The notes beneath the pieces were generated by a model. The model did not search any database. It was not told where the DNA came from and worked only from the letters and a program-made list of their open reading frames with translations. From Gulosibacter molinativorax (GTDB lineage Bacteria > Actinomycetota > Actinomycetes > Actinomycetales > Microbacteriaceae): a DNA stretch of 64,000 bases. This document shows, one piece after another, positions 1 through 7,906 of the stretch (position 1 is its first letter; every line of letters begins with the position of its first letter). Both the position numbers and the translations under genes were made by a program. The DNA lies in contig NZ_CP028426.1 of the NCBI RefSeq assembly GCF_003010915.2, positions 2,232,001 to 2,296,000 on the forward strand, given 5' to 3'.

Positions 1-24
1 CAGCAGCGCGGACTGCTCGGCTGA
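1..24 (+). CDS. 3' end of an upstream gene (partial)
   Basis: The first 21 bases read as seven codons (QQRGLLG) followed by TGA at 22-24, just before the lipoprotein gene that starts at 44. The following gene is an ABC-transporter binding protein, so this could be the tail of a permease or ATPase of the same operon. Seven residues are too few to identify it. Confidence 0.3.
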   Translation, partial: QQRGLLG

Positions 25-43
25 GTCGCGCATCCACCCCGGC

Positions 44-1087
44 ATGGTCAACTCACTCCGCAAGCTCCGGCGAACCCTCGCAGCGACGCTCAGCCTCCTC
101 TTCCTCGGCGGCGGCCTGACGGCGTGCGCGTCTGATTCGGGCGAACTCACCGAGCTGAATATCGACTACGCGACGTACAGCCTGCTGAGCCTCGTCGTGA
201 AGGATCAGGGCTGGCTCGAGGCCGAACTCGAGGGCGTGGACGTGAACTGGGTGTTCTCGGCCGGTTCGAATAAGGCGAACGAGTACCTGCGCTCGGACAC
301 CGTCGATATCGCCACGACCGGCGGCGGGCCCGCGGTGCAGTCACGCGCGAACGGCACGCCCATCAAGACGATCATGCTGACGCACGCGAGCGAGGGGTAC
401 GCGTTCGTCGTTGCCGAGGATTCCGCGCTGACCTCGGTGTCGGAGTTCGACGGACTCTCGGTCGCCGCGACCCGCGGCACCGACGCCTATTACTTCGCGC
501 TGCAGGCCCTCGAGTTGCACGGCCTCTCCCCCGACGACGTCACGCTCGAGAACATGCCGCACGCCGACGGCCGCTCGGGCCTCGAAACCGGTTCGGTGGA
601 TGCGTGGGCCGGCATCGACCCCATCCTCGCTGGGGCAGAACTCGGCGGCGCCCATGTCGTCTACACGAATCCGGAGCTGATTAGCCCGATCTTCCTCAAC
701 GCATCCGAGTCGTTCATCGAGCAGCAGCCCGAGACGGTGCAGCTCGTCGTCGACACGTACGAGCGTGCCCGCGAGTGGGTTCTCGCGAACCCGGACGAAG
801 CGATCGCGATCTACGCGGATGAGGCCGGCGTCGAACAGGATGTGGCCGAGCTCACGTTCGAGCGGCTCGACTTCGGCATCGATCCGGTGCCCGATCCGGA
901 TGCGCTCGCGCCGACGCTCGAGACGATCGGAGGGTACATGGTCGACAGCGGCGACGTCGTGAGCCAAGAGGCCTACGACGAGGCACTCGCGACAATGTAC
1001 GACAGCCAGTTCATCGAGGCGGCGACAAGTGAGCCGGATGCGTCGGGTGCGGCCTCGGATGCGGCCGGCGAGTCGGTCGGTGAGTGA
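44..1087 (+). CDS. ABC transporter substrate-binding lipoprotein, SsuA/TauA/NitT type
   Basis: The 347-residue protein has a lipoprotein signal (RKLRR, a hydrophobic stretch, then an LTAC lipobox with the lipid-bearing Cys near residue 28). The mature part follows the aliphatic-sulfonate/nitrate/taurine periplasmic-binding fold: an early TYSLLSLVVKDQGWLE segment, a DIATTGGGPAVQSRA loop and an AWAGIDPIL region typical of SsuA-like proteins. It would bind a small organic anion, possibly a sulfonate, outside the membrane and hand it to an ABC permease, presumably encoded upstream of the window. The last ~20 residues are a low-complexity Ala/Ser/Asp/Glu tail. The ligand cannot be read from sequence. 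The ATG has no strong Shine-Dalgarno motif, which fits translational coupling to the gene ending at 24. Confidence 0.8.
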   Translation: MVNSLRKLRRTLAATLSLLFLGGGLTACASDSGELTELNIDYATYSLLSLVVKDQGWLEAELEGVDVNWVFSAGSNKANEYLRSDTVDIATTGGGPAVQSRANGTPIKTIMLTHASEGYAFVVAEDSALTSVSEFDGLSVAATRGTDAYYFALQALELHGLSPDDVTLENMPHADGRSGLETGSVDAWAGIDPILAGAELGGAHVVYTNPELISPIFLNASESFIEQQPETVQLVVDTYERAREWVLANPDEAIAIYADEAGVEQDVAELTFERLDFGIDPVPDPDALAPTLETIGGYMVDSGDVVSQEAYDEALATMYDSQFIEAATSEPDASGAASDAAGESVGE

Positions 1088-1153
1088 ATCGGTCGCTGAG
1101 TGAATCGCGCAGCGATTCGTATCGAAGCGACCGAAGCCGGGCATCCACGCCAA

Positions 1154-1191
1154 AGAGGGTGCGCATCCGACGCCGGATGCACACCCCCTCT
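1154..1191. terminator. Bidirectional stem-loop between convergent genes
   Basis: An inverted repeat (AGAGGGTGCGCATCC at 1154-1168 against GGATGCACACCCCCTCT at 1175-1191, six-base loop) lies between the binding-protein gene ending at 1087 and the surface-protein gene ending at 1210 on the other strand. The position suits a shared terminator, although no long T-run follows on either side. Confidence 0.6.
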
Positions 1192-1209
1192 ATAGAGGCC
1201 ACTACGCGA

Positions 1210-2772
1210 TTAGCTGCGCTGTTCGCGACGCTTCTGCATCGTGACCAGTGCGGCTCCTCCGGCGACGAGCGCCAGGGTTAGCGCGACGAGCGGGGCGATA
1301 TTCGCGCCGGTCTGAGCGAGACCGTTGTCGTCCTTCTTGTCGTTGACAGCCGGTGCCGCAGCGACATCGGTCTGGGTTGGTGGCACCGTCTCGGACGCAG
1401 CCGGGGTCTTCGTCGGGGTCGGCGCCACAGTCTCGGTCGGAGTCAGAGCCGGAGCAGGCGTCACGGTCTCAGTCGGCGAAGGTGCAGGCGTCACAGTTTC
1501 AATCGGCACCGGCGTCGGGTCGCCGCCATCGGCGACGGCGTGTGCGGTATAGCAGTTATCCTGCCCTGAGCTGTCGACGACGCCCTCAGGGATCACGAGG
1601 CACGCTTCGAACGCGTTCGCGGCAGTCGTGCCGGTGAGAACAAGGCCGAGACGAACCGTCACGGATTCGCCGGGTTGAAGCGCTTCGGCTCCGTTGATGC
1701 GGTACTGGCCAGTCGCTGGATCAAGCGTCGCGGTGAACCCGTCGGTCAGCACGAACGGGTCGCGCACGGCCATGTTATTGCCGAGCGTCACAAGTACGTC
1801 GACAGGTAGTGCCTGCGGCGTGGTGGTGAATACACTCTCGTCGTTCTCGATTACGAGCTCGATCTCGAATTCGGTGCCTACGGCGCCGGAAACTCCGTCG
1901 AACTCGAAGTTAACGTCGCCGACAACGTCGCCACTGAGTGACGCGTCTACGTTTGCGTTCACCATAGTTGTCGAACAGGTCGTCAATGTGCCCGCGGTCA
2001 AAGTGACCGTGCCGCCAGGCGCAAAACTCTCCTTGCCAGCGCAATACCAGGTGGCCGCCGTCCACGCATTAAGGTCGAACCCCGGCTGCGCATCCGGTGC
2101 TGCAATCACGACGGGCGTGTACTCGCCAGGAGCAACGCTGATGGACTCTCCCCTAGTAACCGCGTGGAGTGTCCCGGCACCGTCTTTGAGTGCCACCTGG
2201 AAATCGGCGTCTTCGCCAATCGCGGCCGGGGATCCGTCAGGATTCACGCCGCCGACTGCTATAGCCACGGCCTCAAAGCGCGGATCGGGTAGCGGCTCGC
2301 CGGCCGTAAAGGTCTCCACGCAGCTCGTCGAAAGCGTCCCGCTGACGGGGATCTGCCACCCCGCCGCCGAGCTGCCGCCGGTGGCGACGAAGTCGAACGC
2401 CTCCGGCGCATCCACGTCGAAGACGGTGCAATTCAGGTCGCTCGAGACGAGGCCCGACTGGTACGGATCGACGGTCACAGTGTACGTAGCAGCGGCGGGG
2501 TCGTCGATAACGAGCCCAAACGGGTTGCCTTGGTCGTCATCCTGGTTTGAGTGGGTCACGCCGCCACCTACCGCGGTGATGCCCCACGGCTGATCGACTG
2601 GCGGAAATATGGCGTCGCCGTTCTCATCAACCACGATGGCAACGTAATAGAACGATTGCCCCGGCGCCGCGTTCGCCGCCGTCGCACCGAGGCCGACCAA
2701 CCCGGCTCCCGCAATCAGCGCGGCCGCACCGACCGCCGCTATACCCCTCTTCTGACGCGCGCTTCTTAGCAC
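1210..2772 (-). CDS. Cell-wall anchored surface protein with LAQTG sorting signal
   Basis: The 520-residue protein starts with a basic N-terminus and an Ala/Gly-rich signal peptide ending near ANAAPG. A ~390-residue beta-rich ectodomain follows, with Cys residues at wide spacing. Next comes a Pro/Thr-rich wall spacer built from variants of PTPTETVTPAP (about residues 420-480), then LAQTG, a hydrophobic helix and a basic tail (KRREQRS). LAxTG is the signal used by class E sortases of high-GC actinobacteria, so the protein should be covalently attached to peptidoglycan. The ectodomain was not matched to a named family. No sortase gene is visible nearby. Confidence 0.8.
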   Translation of the reverse strand: MLRSARQKRGIAAVGAAALIAGAGLVGLGATAANAAPGQSFYYVAIVVDENGDAIFPPVDQPWGITAVGGGVTHSNQDDDQGNPFGLVIDDPAAATYTVTVDPYQSGLVSSDLNCTVFDVDAPEAFDFVATGGSSAAGWQIPVSGTLSTSCVETFTAGEPLPDPRFEAVAIAVGGVNPDGSPAAIGEDADFQVALKDGAGTLHAVTRGESISVAPGEYTPVVIAAPDAQPGFDLNAWTAATWYCAGKESFAPGGTVTLTAGTLTTCSTTMVNANVDASLSGDVVGDVNFEFDGVSGAVGTEFEIELVIENDESVFTTTPQALPVDVLVTLGNNMAVRDPFVLTDGFTATLDPATGQYRINGAEALQPGESVTVRLGLVLTGTTAANAFEACLVIPEGVVDSSGQDNCYTAHAVADGGDPTPVPIETVTPAPSPTETVTPAPALTPTETVAPTPTKTPAASETVPPTQTDVAAAPAVNDKKDDNGLAQTGANIAPLVALTLALVAGGAALVTMQKRREQRS

Positions 2773-2903
2773 CGGTCACATCCTTCGGTTCGGGCGGAGC
2801 GCCTCGCTCACAGATTCCCCTCAGCCAAGCGTGACGTGACCGTTACCAAAACGGAATCACCCGATGTCAGCTGCACCACTGACCTTTGGTGACACCGGGT
2901 CGC

Positions 2904-3773
2904 TTAATTCTGTCGCGTGACAAAGCCGGTCTCGAAGGCGAGCACGACGGCCTGCACCCGACTCGCCAGGCCCACCTTGCTCAGGATGCGCGTGACATAG
3001 GTCTTCACGGTCTTTTCGCTGAGAAACAGGGTCTCGCCGATCTCGGCATTCGAGCGGCCACGCCCCACTTCCCGGAACACCTGCAGTTCGCGCTCGGTGA
3101 GGGATGCGAGTTCCGGCGGGATGGGTGCGCTCTGAATATCGGTATGCTTGGCCACCGCCACACCGGGCTGCCCGCTCGCCTGGCCCGGCCCATCCAGACC
3201 GCCGCGACCCAGGCTCCCGCGACCCGGCCCCGAATCCTCGGCCCGCGCATCCGGAGCGCCGCGAGTCAGCCGCGCATCCTCGTCCCGACCACCCGGAGCG
3301 CCGCGACCAGCATCCTCGGGACCCGGCTCCTCGAAGCCCGGCTCCTCCAAGCCCGGCCCCGCGAACCCCGCCGCGAGCTGGTCGAGCACGGAAGGTGCGA
3401 AGGAACGGCGGCCGCGGTGCGCATCCCTTACGGCCTGGATGAGCTCGGTCGCCGAGCTTGTCTTGATCAGGTATCCGTGTGCCCCGGCCTGGAGCGCGGC
3501 GCGAACGTTGTCGCTGTCGGGCAGGGTCGTGAGCATGATCACGGTAGTTGCGGGCGATTCCAACGCGGTTTCGCGGGCGGCCTGGATGCCGTCGACGCCT
3601 GGCATCGCGATGTCGAGCAGCACGACGTCCACGTTGTTTTCCGCCGCGAAGCGCGCGACGTTGGCGCCGTCCGCGAGTTCGCCAACGACCTCGATATCCG
3701 GCTCCGAGCCGATGATCGTTCGGAGTCCGTCTCGCACGAGCTCGTGATCGTCGACGATCGCTACGCGGATCAT
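2904..3773 (-). CDS. NarL/LuxR-family response regulator with an expanded linker
   Basis: The start is the ATG at 3773, which overlaps the kinase stop codon as ATGA, giving 289 residues. The receiver domain (residues 1-120) has the acidic pair at D8-D9, phospho-acceptor D54 in VVLLDIAMPG and K104 in YLIKTSS. A LuxR-type helix-turn-helix occupies residues ~223-285 (LTERELQVFREVGRGRSNAEIGE...). The two domains are joined by ~80 low-complexity residues (138-220) rich in Gly, Pro, Asp, Glu and Arg. That is far longer than the usual 10-25-residue linker and makes the protein ~75 residues longer than typical NarL regulators. It is co-transcribed with and should be phosphorylated by the kinase encoded just upstream. 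Confidence 0.9.
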   Translation of the reverse strand: MIRVAIVDDHELVRDGLRTIIGSEPDIEVVGELADGANVARFAAENNVDVVLLDIAMPGVDGIQAARETALESPATTVIMLTTLPDSDNVRAALQAGAHGYLIKTSSATELIQAVRDAHRGRRSFAPSVLDQLAAGFAGPGLEEPGFEEPGPEDAGRGAPGGRDEDARLTRGAPDARAEDSGPGRGSLGRGGLDGPGQASGQPGVAVAKHTDIQSAPIPPELASLTERELQVFREVGRGRSNAEIGETLFLSEKTVKTYVTRILSKVGLASRVQAVVLAFETGFVTRQN

Positions 3774-5656
3774 GCGGACTCCTCTCGAAGCGGCTCGCGG
3801 TCGAGCACCTCGAACCCGTCCCCCGCGGCGTCCCACTTCAGTGGCCAGTCTGCCCGAATTTCGAAGCCCTCGTCGACATCCCCAAAGCTGATATTGCCGC
3901 GCGCATCCTGCACTCGCTCGGTCAGGCCAGCTAACCCCGAGCCGGAACCCACGTGCGCGACCACGGTCGTGTCGGTGCCGGCGACCCCGTTGCGCACCGT
4001 CACGTGCCGCCGCGTGTCGCGCGTCCGCACCGCAATCTCGACGGTCGAGCCGGGCGCATAGCGCGCGGCATTCGTGAGGCCCTCCTGCACGATTCGATAG
4101 GCCAGCTCGTCGTCGAGCGCGTTGTCGTCGAGGCCCGCGCGGATGGTGAGGCCGAGGTTGCAGGCGCCGTCGACGAGATGCTGCAGGTCGAGCTTCAGTT
4201 CCCCGCGCTGGAGCCGATCCGCGATGGACTCGAGCTCGAGCGCGGTACTTCCAGCGATATCGAGCACGTTGCCGAGCGCCGCATTTGACTCCTGCGGTTT
4301 CGCGTCGAGGTGGATGCGCGCCACCTGCGCCTGCAGGCTCACGCTCGCGACGGCGTGGCTCACGACGTCGTGCAGTTCGCGCGCGATGCGGCGACGTTCC
4401 TCCCGAATCGCGCCGATCTCGGCCTCCGCGAGCTGCGCCGTGTACTTCGCCGCGCGGGCCTCCTCACGGTGCTGGGTCTCATCCTGATGCGCCCACGCCA
4501 GCCCGCCGAAGATGCCGAGGGTAAGCAGCAGGAGCACATAGCCGACGCCTTCGTGCCCGTGCTCGGCCCCGAGCCAGACCGACGCCAACCCGACCGCGCC
4601 AATGGCCCACCACCGCTGTGGTGATTCCGCCTGCCCGAGCCGCCAGCACAGGGCGGCGAGCGGCAGGCCGATCGGTACGAGCACCTCGGGCGGATGCGGG
4701 GTGTCGAGTTTCGCGACGATGAGCGCGCAGGCCGCGAGGAGGCCAGCCGTAATCGGTAGCCGCGGGGCGATGAGCGCTGCCGCCGGCACCAAGAGTGCGG
4801 GCACGAGGGTAACTGGACGCTGCCAGTCGCTGCCCATGAGGCTGGGGCCCACGAGCATGAGGGCCGACGTGAGTACGGCCGCGACGACTTGCAGGCGCAG
4901 GATCGCAGCGGGAGTCAGGCTCCTGCGTCGCTGCACGACGGGCAACACGCGTCGTTGCGTGTGTGTCGTGCCGCGAAGCGCCCCGAGCGTGGCGTGGAGT
5001 CGGTCGATCGCGGTGCGTGCCGCATCCTGAATCGAGCCAATGCGCGCATCCGTTGCGTGTTTTGAGGCGGCGGTCGCGCGCATCCGGATCTGGTCGAGGG
5101 CAGCGCGCAGCGTCGCGATCGACTCGTCGATGACTCGGCGGCGCTCCTGCGCGGCCGCGCCGTGCGCGACGCGGGCGACGTCGATGGCGCCGAGACGCTC
5201 CGCCATGTCGGCGGAGCGGTGCGCGGCATTCTGGCGACACGTAACGATGTAGCCAAACGCCCACGGCACCAGGCACACGAACGACGCTGCGGGCAACGAG
5301 CCGAGCGTCGCGCCGTCGCGGAGCATCATCGTGCCAGTAAACGCAACCACGAAGGCTAGCGCGAGCGACACCGGGACCTGTACACGAGCCAGTCGGTACA
5401 GCGCCGCCATGACCGGCAGGACGAGGTCGATGCCGCCGTATTCGACGCCGGTCAACGCAGACACGAGGCTCGCGAGCAAGATCAGCGCCGCACCAAGCAC
5501 CGGCCGCGGGCCGAGCAGCCACGCCCCGAGCATCGCGATCGGTGGGACCACCCACGCCCATGGCGTGGGTGCGGGGACGAGAAATACCGCCGCCCACACG
5601 CCTACGAGGACGGCGAATACCCAATGCCAGCGGCTGCGCCACCACGGACTCGCCAT
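3770..5656 (-). CDS. Two-component sensor histidine kinase with tandem membrane/DHp modules
   Basis: This 628-residue kinase belongs to the HisKA_3/NarX-like group: EERRRIARELHDVVSH carries the phospho-acceptor H429, and a HATPase region follows (IVQEGLTNAARYAPG, then GSGLAGLTERV near the C-terminus). Two membrane modules precede it, at residues ~10-140 and ~250-390. Between them, residues 170-230 (starting QERRRVIDESIATLR) resemble the later DHp helix but have Ile180 where the histidine would align, so this looks like a decayed duplicate of the dimerisation domain. It overlaps the response-regulator gene by four bases (ATGA) and is divergent from the regulator gene at 5809. No extracellular ligand domain is visible, so the signal is unknown. 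Confidence 0.88.
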   Translation of the reverse strand: MASPWWRSRWHWVFAVLVGVWAAVFLVPAPTPWAWVVPPIAMLGAWLLGPRPVLGAALILLASLVSALTGVEYGGIDLVLPVMAALYRLARVQVPVSLALAFVVAFTGTMMLRDGATLGSLPAASFVCLVPWAFGYIVTCRQNAAHRSADMAERLGAIDVARVAHGAAAQERRRVIDESIATLRAALDQIRMRATAASKHATDARIGSIQDAARTAIDRLHATLGALRGTTHTQRRVLPVVQRRRSLTPAAILRLQVVAAVLTSALMLVGPSLMGSDWQRPVTLVPALLVPAAALIAPRLPITAGLLAACALIVAKLDTPHPPEVLVPIGLPLAALCWRLGQAESPQRWWAIGAVGLASVWLGAEHGHEGVGYVLLLLTLGIFGGLAWAHQDETQHREEARAAKYTAQLAEAEIGAIREERRRIARELHDVVSHAVASVSLQAQVARIHLDAKPQESNAALGNVLDIAGSTALELESIADRLQRGELKLDLQHLVDGACNLGLTIRAGLDDNALDDELAYRIVQEGLTNAARYAPGSTVEIAVRTRDTRRHVTVRNGVAGTDTTVVAHVGSGSGLAGLTERVQDARGNISFGDVDEGFEIRADWPLKWDAAGDGFEVLDREPLREESA

Positions 5657-5808
5657 GCGGTCAGCCTAGTTCGACCCTGCGACAATTTGCGCAAGTTTCT
5701 AGGAGCACATTCGATTGCGTGCGCACAGGTTTGCAAGCCTGGTTGTCAGCGTGCGCGGAGCGCATCGTGCCCCTGTTATTGGGCCCCCGGGAGGCCTAGA
5801 GTTGAAGG

Positions 5809-6564
5809 ATGCCTCGCCGGGTTCGTGATTATCGAGGGCTCACTGAGATGAGCCGGCTGAGACTGCTCCACGCGGTCCAGCGGCGTCCCGGCCGACTCTT
5901 GAAAGACCTCGCTGCCGATGCGGGCATCCACATTAACACCGCGCGCGAGCACATGCGCGTGCTCGAGGACGAGGGGCTCGTCGCCTCCGCACCTGTCGAG
6001 ACCGGCCGTCGCGGCCGCCCGCCGGTCGTGTTCTCGCCGGTGGTCGATGCCGAGTCGAGTGCCGAGGCTGGCCGTCGGGTGAAGGATGCGGTGGCTCGCG
6101 GCGAGCTGCTGCGGCGCGTCCAGCCCGACCTGCGCGGGTCGCTCGCCGCCGAGACGCTGCACCAGCTCGACACGCTCTTCGAGCACCTCGACGACGTGGG
6201 GCTCGAGCCCGAGATCGATCAGGATGCGCTGGCCGTCGGACTGCGACCCTGCCGCTACGAGCCACTCATTGAAGAGGAGCGGCCCGTCGTCTGCGCGGTG
6301 CACGCGAAGCTCGTGCGCGATCAGCTGCAGCAGATCGATGGCCCTTTGGAGTTGCGGCGGCTGCATCCATACGTGGGTCCGGAGCGCTGCGAAATCGTGC
6401 TCGGGGTCGCTGGTGAGTCGGCGCGCTCGGTGCGGGATGGCGGCGTTGACGCGGATGCGGACGACGGCGAGCTCGCCGCGCGGGCCGATGCGGCGATGCG
6501 CGAGTGGGAGCGCAAGTCGTCGCGTGTGCTACTCAACGGGCCCGAGGGCGCCCGCGAGGCGTGA
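5809..6564 (+). CDS. HTH transcriptional regulator, COG2345/SufR-like
   Basis: The 251-residue protein has an N-terminal winged helix (RLLHAVQRRPGRLLKDLA...NTAREHMRVLEDEGLV) followed by a GRRGRPPVVFSP wing, as in the ArsR/DeoR-like COG2345 group. The C-terminal half carries spaced cysteines (GLRPCRYEP, PVVCAVHAKL, GPERCEIVL) in the order seen in SufR-like iron-sulfur-sensing regulators, although one of the usual four Cys is not evident. It may therefore sense Fe-S status or a metal, which is inference. GAAGG lies just before the ATG at 5809; a second ATG at 5848 is possible. It is divergent from the two-component system. The C-terminus is Asp/Ala-rich. Confidence 0.65.
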   Translation: MPRRVRDYRGLTEMSRLRLLHAVQRRPGRLLKDLAADAGIHINTAREHMRVLEDEGLVASAPVETGRRGRPPVVFSPVVDAESSAEAGRRVKDAVARGELLRRVQPDLRGSLAAETLHQLDTLFEHLDDVGLEPEIDQDALAVGLRPCRYEPLIEEERPVVCAVHAKLVRDQLQQIDGPLELRRLHPYVGPERCEIVLGVAGESARSVRDGGVDADADDGELAARADAAMREWERKSSRVLLNGPEGAREA

Positions 6565-6651
6565 GTAGCGTGCGTCCCGCAGATTAGCGCGCGGCACACG
6601 CATCCAGCCATTGCCGACAGCGCCCGCGCTTGCCATTGCCATTGCCGATAG

Positions 6652-6985
6652 CGCTCGCCCTTGCCCGTACACAGGCCCGGGCAAGCGATAGCGACCATGT
6701 CTAGCCGACGGCACGCATCCAACCATTGCCGGTATCGCTCGCAATTGCCCGTACACAGGCCCGGGCAAGCCACAGCGACCATGCCTAGCCGACTGCGCGC
6801 ATCCAACCATTGCCCGTATCGCTCGCAATTGCCCGTACACAGGCCCGGGCAAGCCACAGCGACCATGCCTAGCCGACTGCGCGCATCCAACCATTGCCCG
6901 TATCGCTCGCAATTGCCCGTACACAGGCCCGGGCAAGCCACAGCGACCATGCCTAGCCGACGGCACGCATCCAACCATTGCCCTG
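6652..6985. repeat. Four tandem copies of an 84-bp repeat (cluster 1)
   Basis: Units start at 6652, 6736, 6820 and 6904, exactly 84 bases apart, and differ at a few positions. Each contains TTGCCCGTACACAGGC followed by CCGGGCAA, so TTGCCCG and CGGGCAA can form a short hairpin. They fill most of the 6565-7078 intergenic region. Because 84 is divisible by three, several frames stay open on both strands and repeat a 28-residue unit, but I see no start signal or coding character and treat this as a DNA repeat. Related sequence occurs at 7690-7800 and, inverted, at 11808-12017. Confidence 0.85.
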
Positions 6986-7046
6986 CCTCTCGCCAGACGT
7001 GATCCCGGCAACGCACACTCACTCGTAAGCCAACCGATCTAGGGTT

Positions 7047-7063
7047 TGTATATACGTTGTACA
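7047..7063. promoter_or_regulatory. Candidate toxin-antitoxin operator
   Basis: A TGTA-N9-TACA dyad containing the palindrome GTATATAC lies 16 bases before the antitoxin ATG. RHH antitoxins usually bind such short palindromes over their own promoter. Assignment is by position only. Confidence 0.4.
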
Positions 7064-7078
7064 TACCGGAGGTCGCAG

Positions 7079-7348
7079 ATGACAAAGGACGCAGTCTTTA
7101 CGCTCAAGCTCGAATCAGAGCTACGAGACGAGTTTCTGGCTGCCGCAGCCGCGGCCCAGCGGCCAGCATCCCAGGTCGCACGTGAGCTAATGCGCGAATA
7201 CGTTCAATCTCAGAACCAGCAGCGCGAATACCAAGAGTTCCTCGCCGAGAAGACGCGATCCGCGCGTGAATCGCTGCAAGCCGGAGACGGAGTCGACAAC
7301 GCCGAAGTTGAGGGTCGGTTCGCTGAGCGTCGAACCCCGCGCACGTGA
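7079..7348 (+). CDS. Ribbon-helix-helix antitoxin
   Basis: The ATG at 7079 is preceded by GGAGG at 7068-7072, which decides this start over an upstream in-frame ATG at 7046. The 89-residue protein begins with a beta strand and two helices (VFTLKLESELRDEFLAAAAA...ASQVARELMREYV), matching CopG/RHH antitoxins, followed by a charged C-terminal arm that would wrap the toxin. The stop overlaps the toxin start as GTGA. It should neutralise the RelE/ParE-like partner and autoregulate the operon, probably through the dyad at 7047-7063. Confidence 0.75.
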   Translation: MTKDAVFTLKLESELRDEFLAAAAAAQRPASQVARELMREYVQSQNQQREYQEFLAEKTRSARESLQAGDGVDNAEVEGRFAERRTPRT

Positions 7349-7632
7349 AAGTCATATGGGCTCCGCAGGCCATATCCGATCGCGATGAAATCTGGGCGTA
7401 CATTGACGAAGACAATCCAGTGGCGGCGGCTCAAGTAGACGAACGGTTCAGCGCAGCCGCAGCGCGCCTCGCTTCATTCCCCGAACTTGGGAAATCGGGG
7501 CTGATCGCTGGCACTCGCGAACTCACCCCGTACAACAACTACCGGATGGTCTACGAAATAGCGGGAGACGAAGTGTGGATACTCGCCATCGTTCACACCT
7601 CAAGGTTGTGGCCACCGACCTCGCCGCAATAG
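7345..7632 (+). CDS. RelE/ParE-family toxin
   Basis: This 95-residue protein starts at GTG 7345, inside the antitoxin stop codon. It has the ParE/RelE pattern: an N-terminal WAPQAISDRDEIWAYI helix, a FPELGKSG turn, and the C-terminal strands NNYRMVYEIAGDEVWILAIVHTSRLWP, whose Arg and hydrophobic residues are characteristic. The family either cleaves mRNA on the ribosome (RelE) or poisons gyrase (ParE); sequence alone does not settle which. The module sits between two clusters of the same intergenic repeat. Confidence 0.8.
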   Translation: MKVIWAPQAISDRDEIWAYIDEDNPVAAAQVDERFSAAAARLASFPELGKSGLIAGTRELTPYNNYRMVYEIAGDEVWILAIVHTSRLWPPTSPQ

Positions 7633-7689
7633 GGCGAACGAGCAGAAAGAACGCGGACTAGCCGGCTCGCCTCCCCCAGCTATTGCCGG

Positions 7690-7800
7690 GGCGCTCTCCA
7701 TTGCCGATAGGGCTCGCAATTGCCCGTACACAGGCCCGGGCAAGCGATAGCGACCATGCCTAGCCGACGGCACGCAGGCACCCATTGCCGGTAGCGCTCA
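7690..7800. repeat. Single-copy member of the TTGCCCGTACACAGGC repeat family (cluster 2)
   Basis: One degenerate copy of the 84-bp unit seen at 6652-6985, in the same orientation, lies just after the toxin gene. The best-conserved part runs from CTCGCAATTGCCCGTACA through the CCTAGCCGAC segment. The toxin-antitoxin pair is thus bracketed by two clusters of the repeat. Confidence 0.75.
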
Positions 7801-7839
7801 TGGTGGCCTGTATACGGGCCATCGAGAGCGCTACCGGCA
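7786..7839. terminator. 14-bp inverted repeat between convergent relE and hmp
   Basis: TGCCGGTAGCGCTC (7786-7799) is perfectly complementary to GAGCGCTACCGGCA (7826-7839). The loop contains a further GGCC/GGGCC pairing. It lies between two genes that converge, so it probably stops or protects transcripts from both sides. Confidence 0.5.
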
Positions 7840-7906
7840 GTCCCAACGCCAAGCGCTGGCCACTCGCGGCCAAGCGCCCGCCGCTAAGGCGCTCAAGCGC
7901 CCGCCG

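Noticed and set aside
2886..4061. A 391-codon plus-strand frame over the response regulator
   Set aside because: Antisense to a clear receiver-HTH protein. It exists because of the GC-rich linker.
6652..6985. Possible CRISPR array
   Set aside because: Units are directly adjacent 84-bp tandem copies with no unique spacers, and no cas genes are nearby.
6321..7085. A 254-codon minus-strand frame with 28-residue repeats, and a matching plus-strand frame
   Set aside because: The repeat length is a multiple of three, so frames stay open on both strands. There is no ribosome binding site or coding bias, and the frame runs antisense into the regulator gene at 5809-6564.
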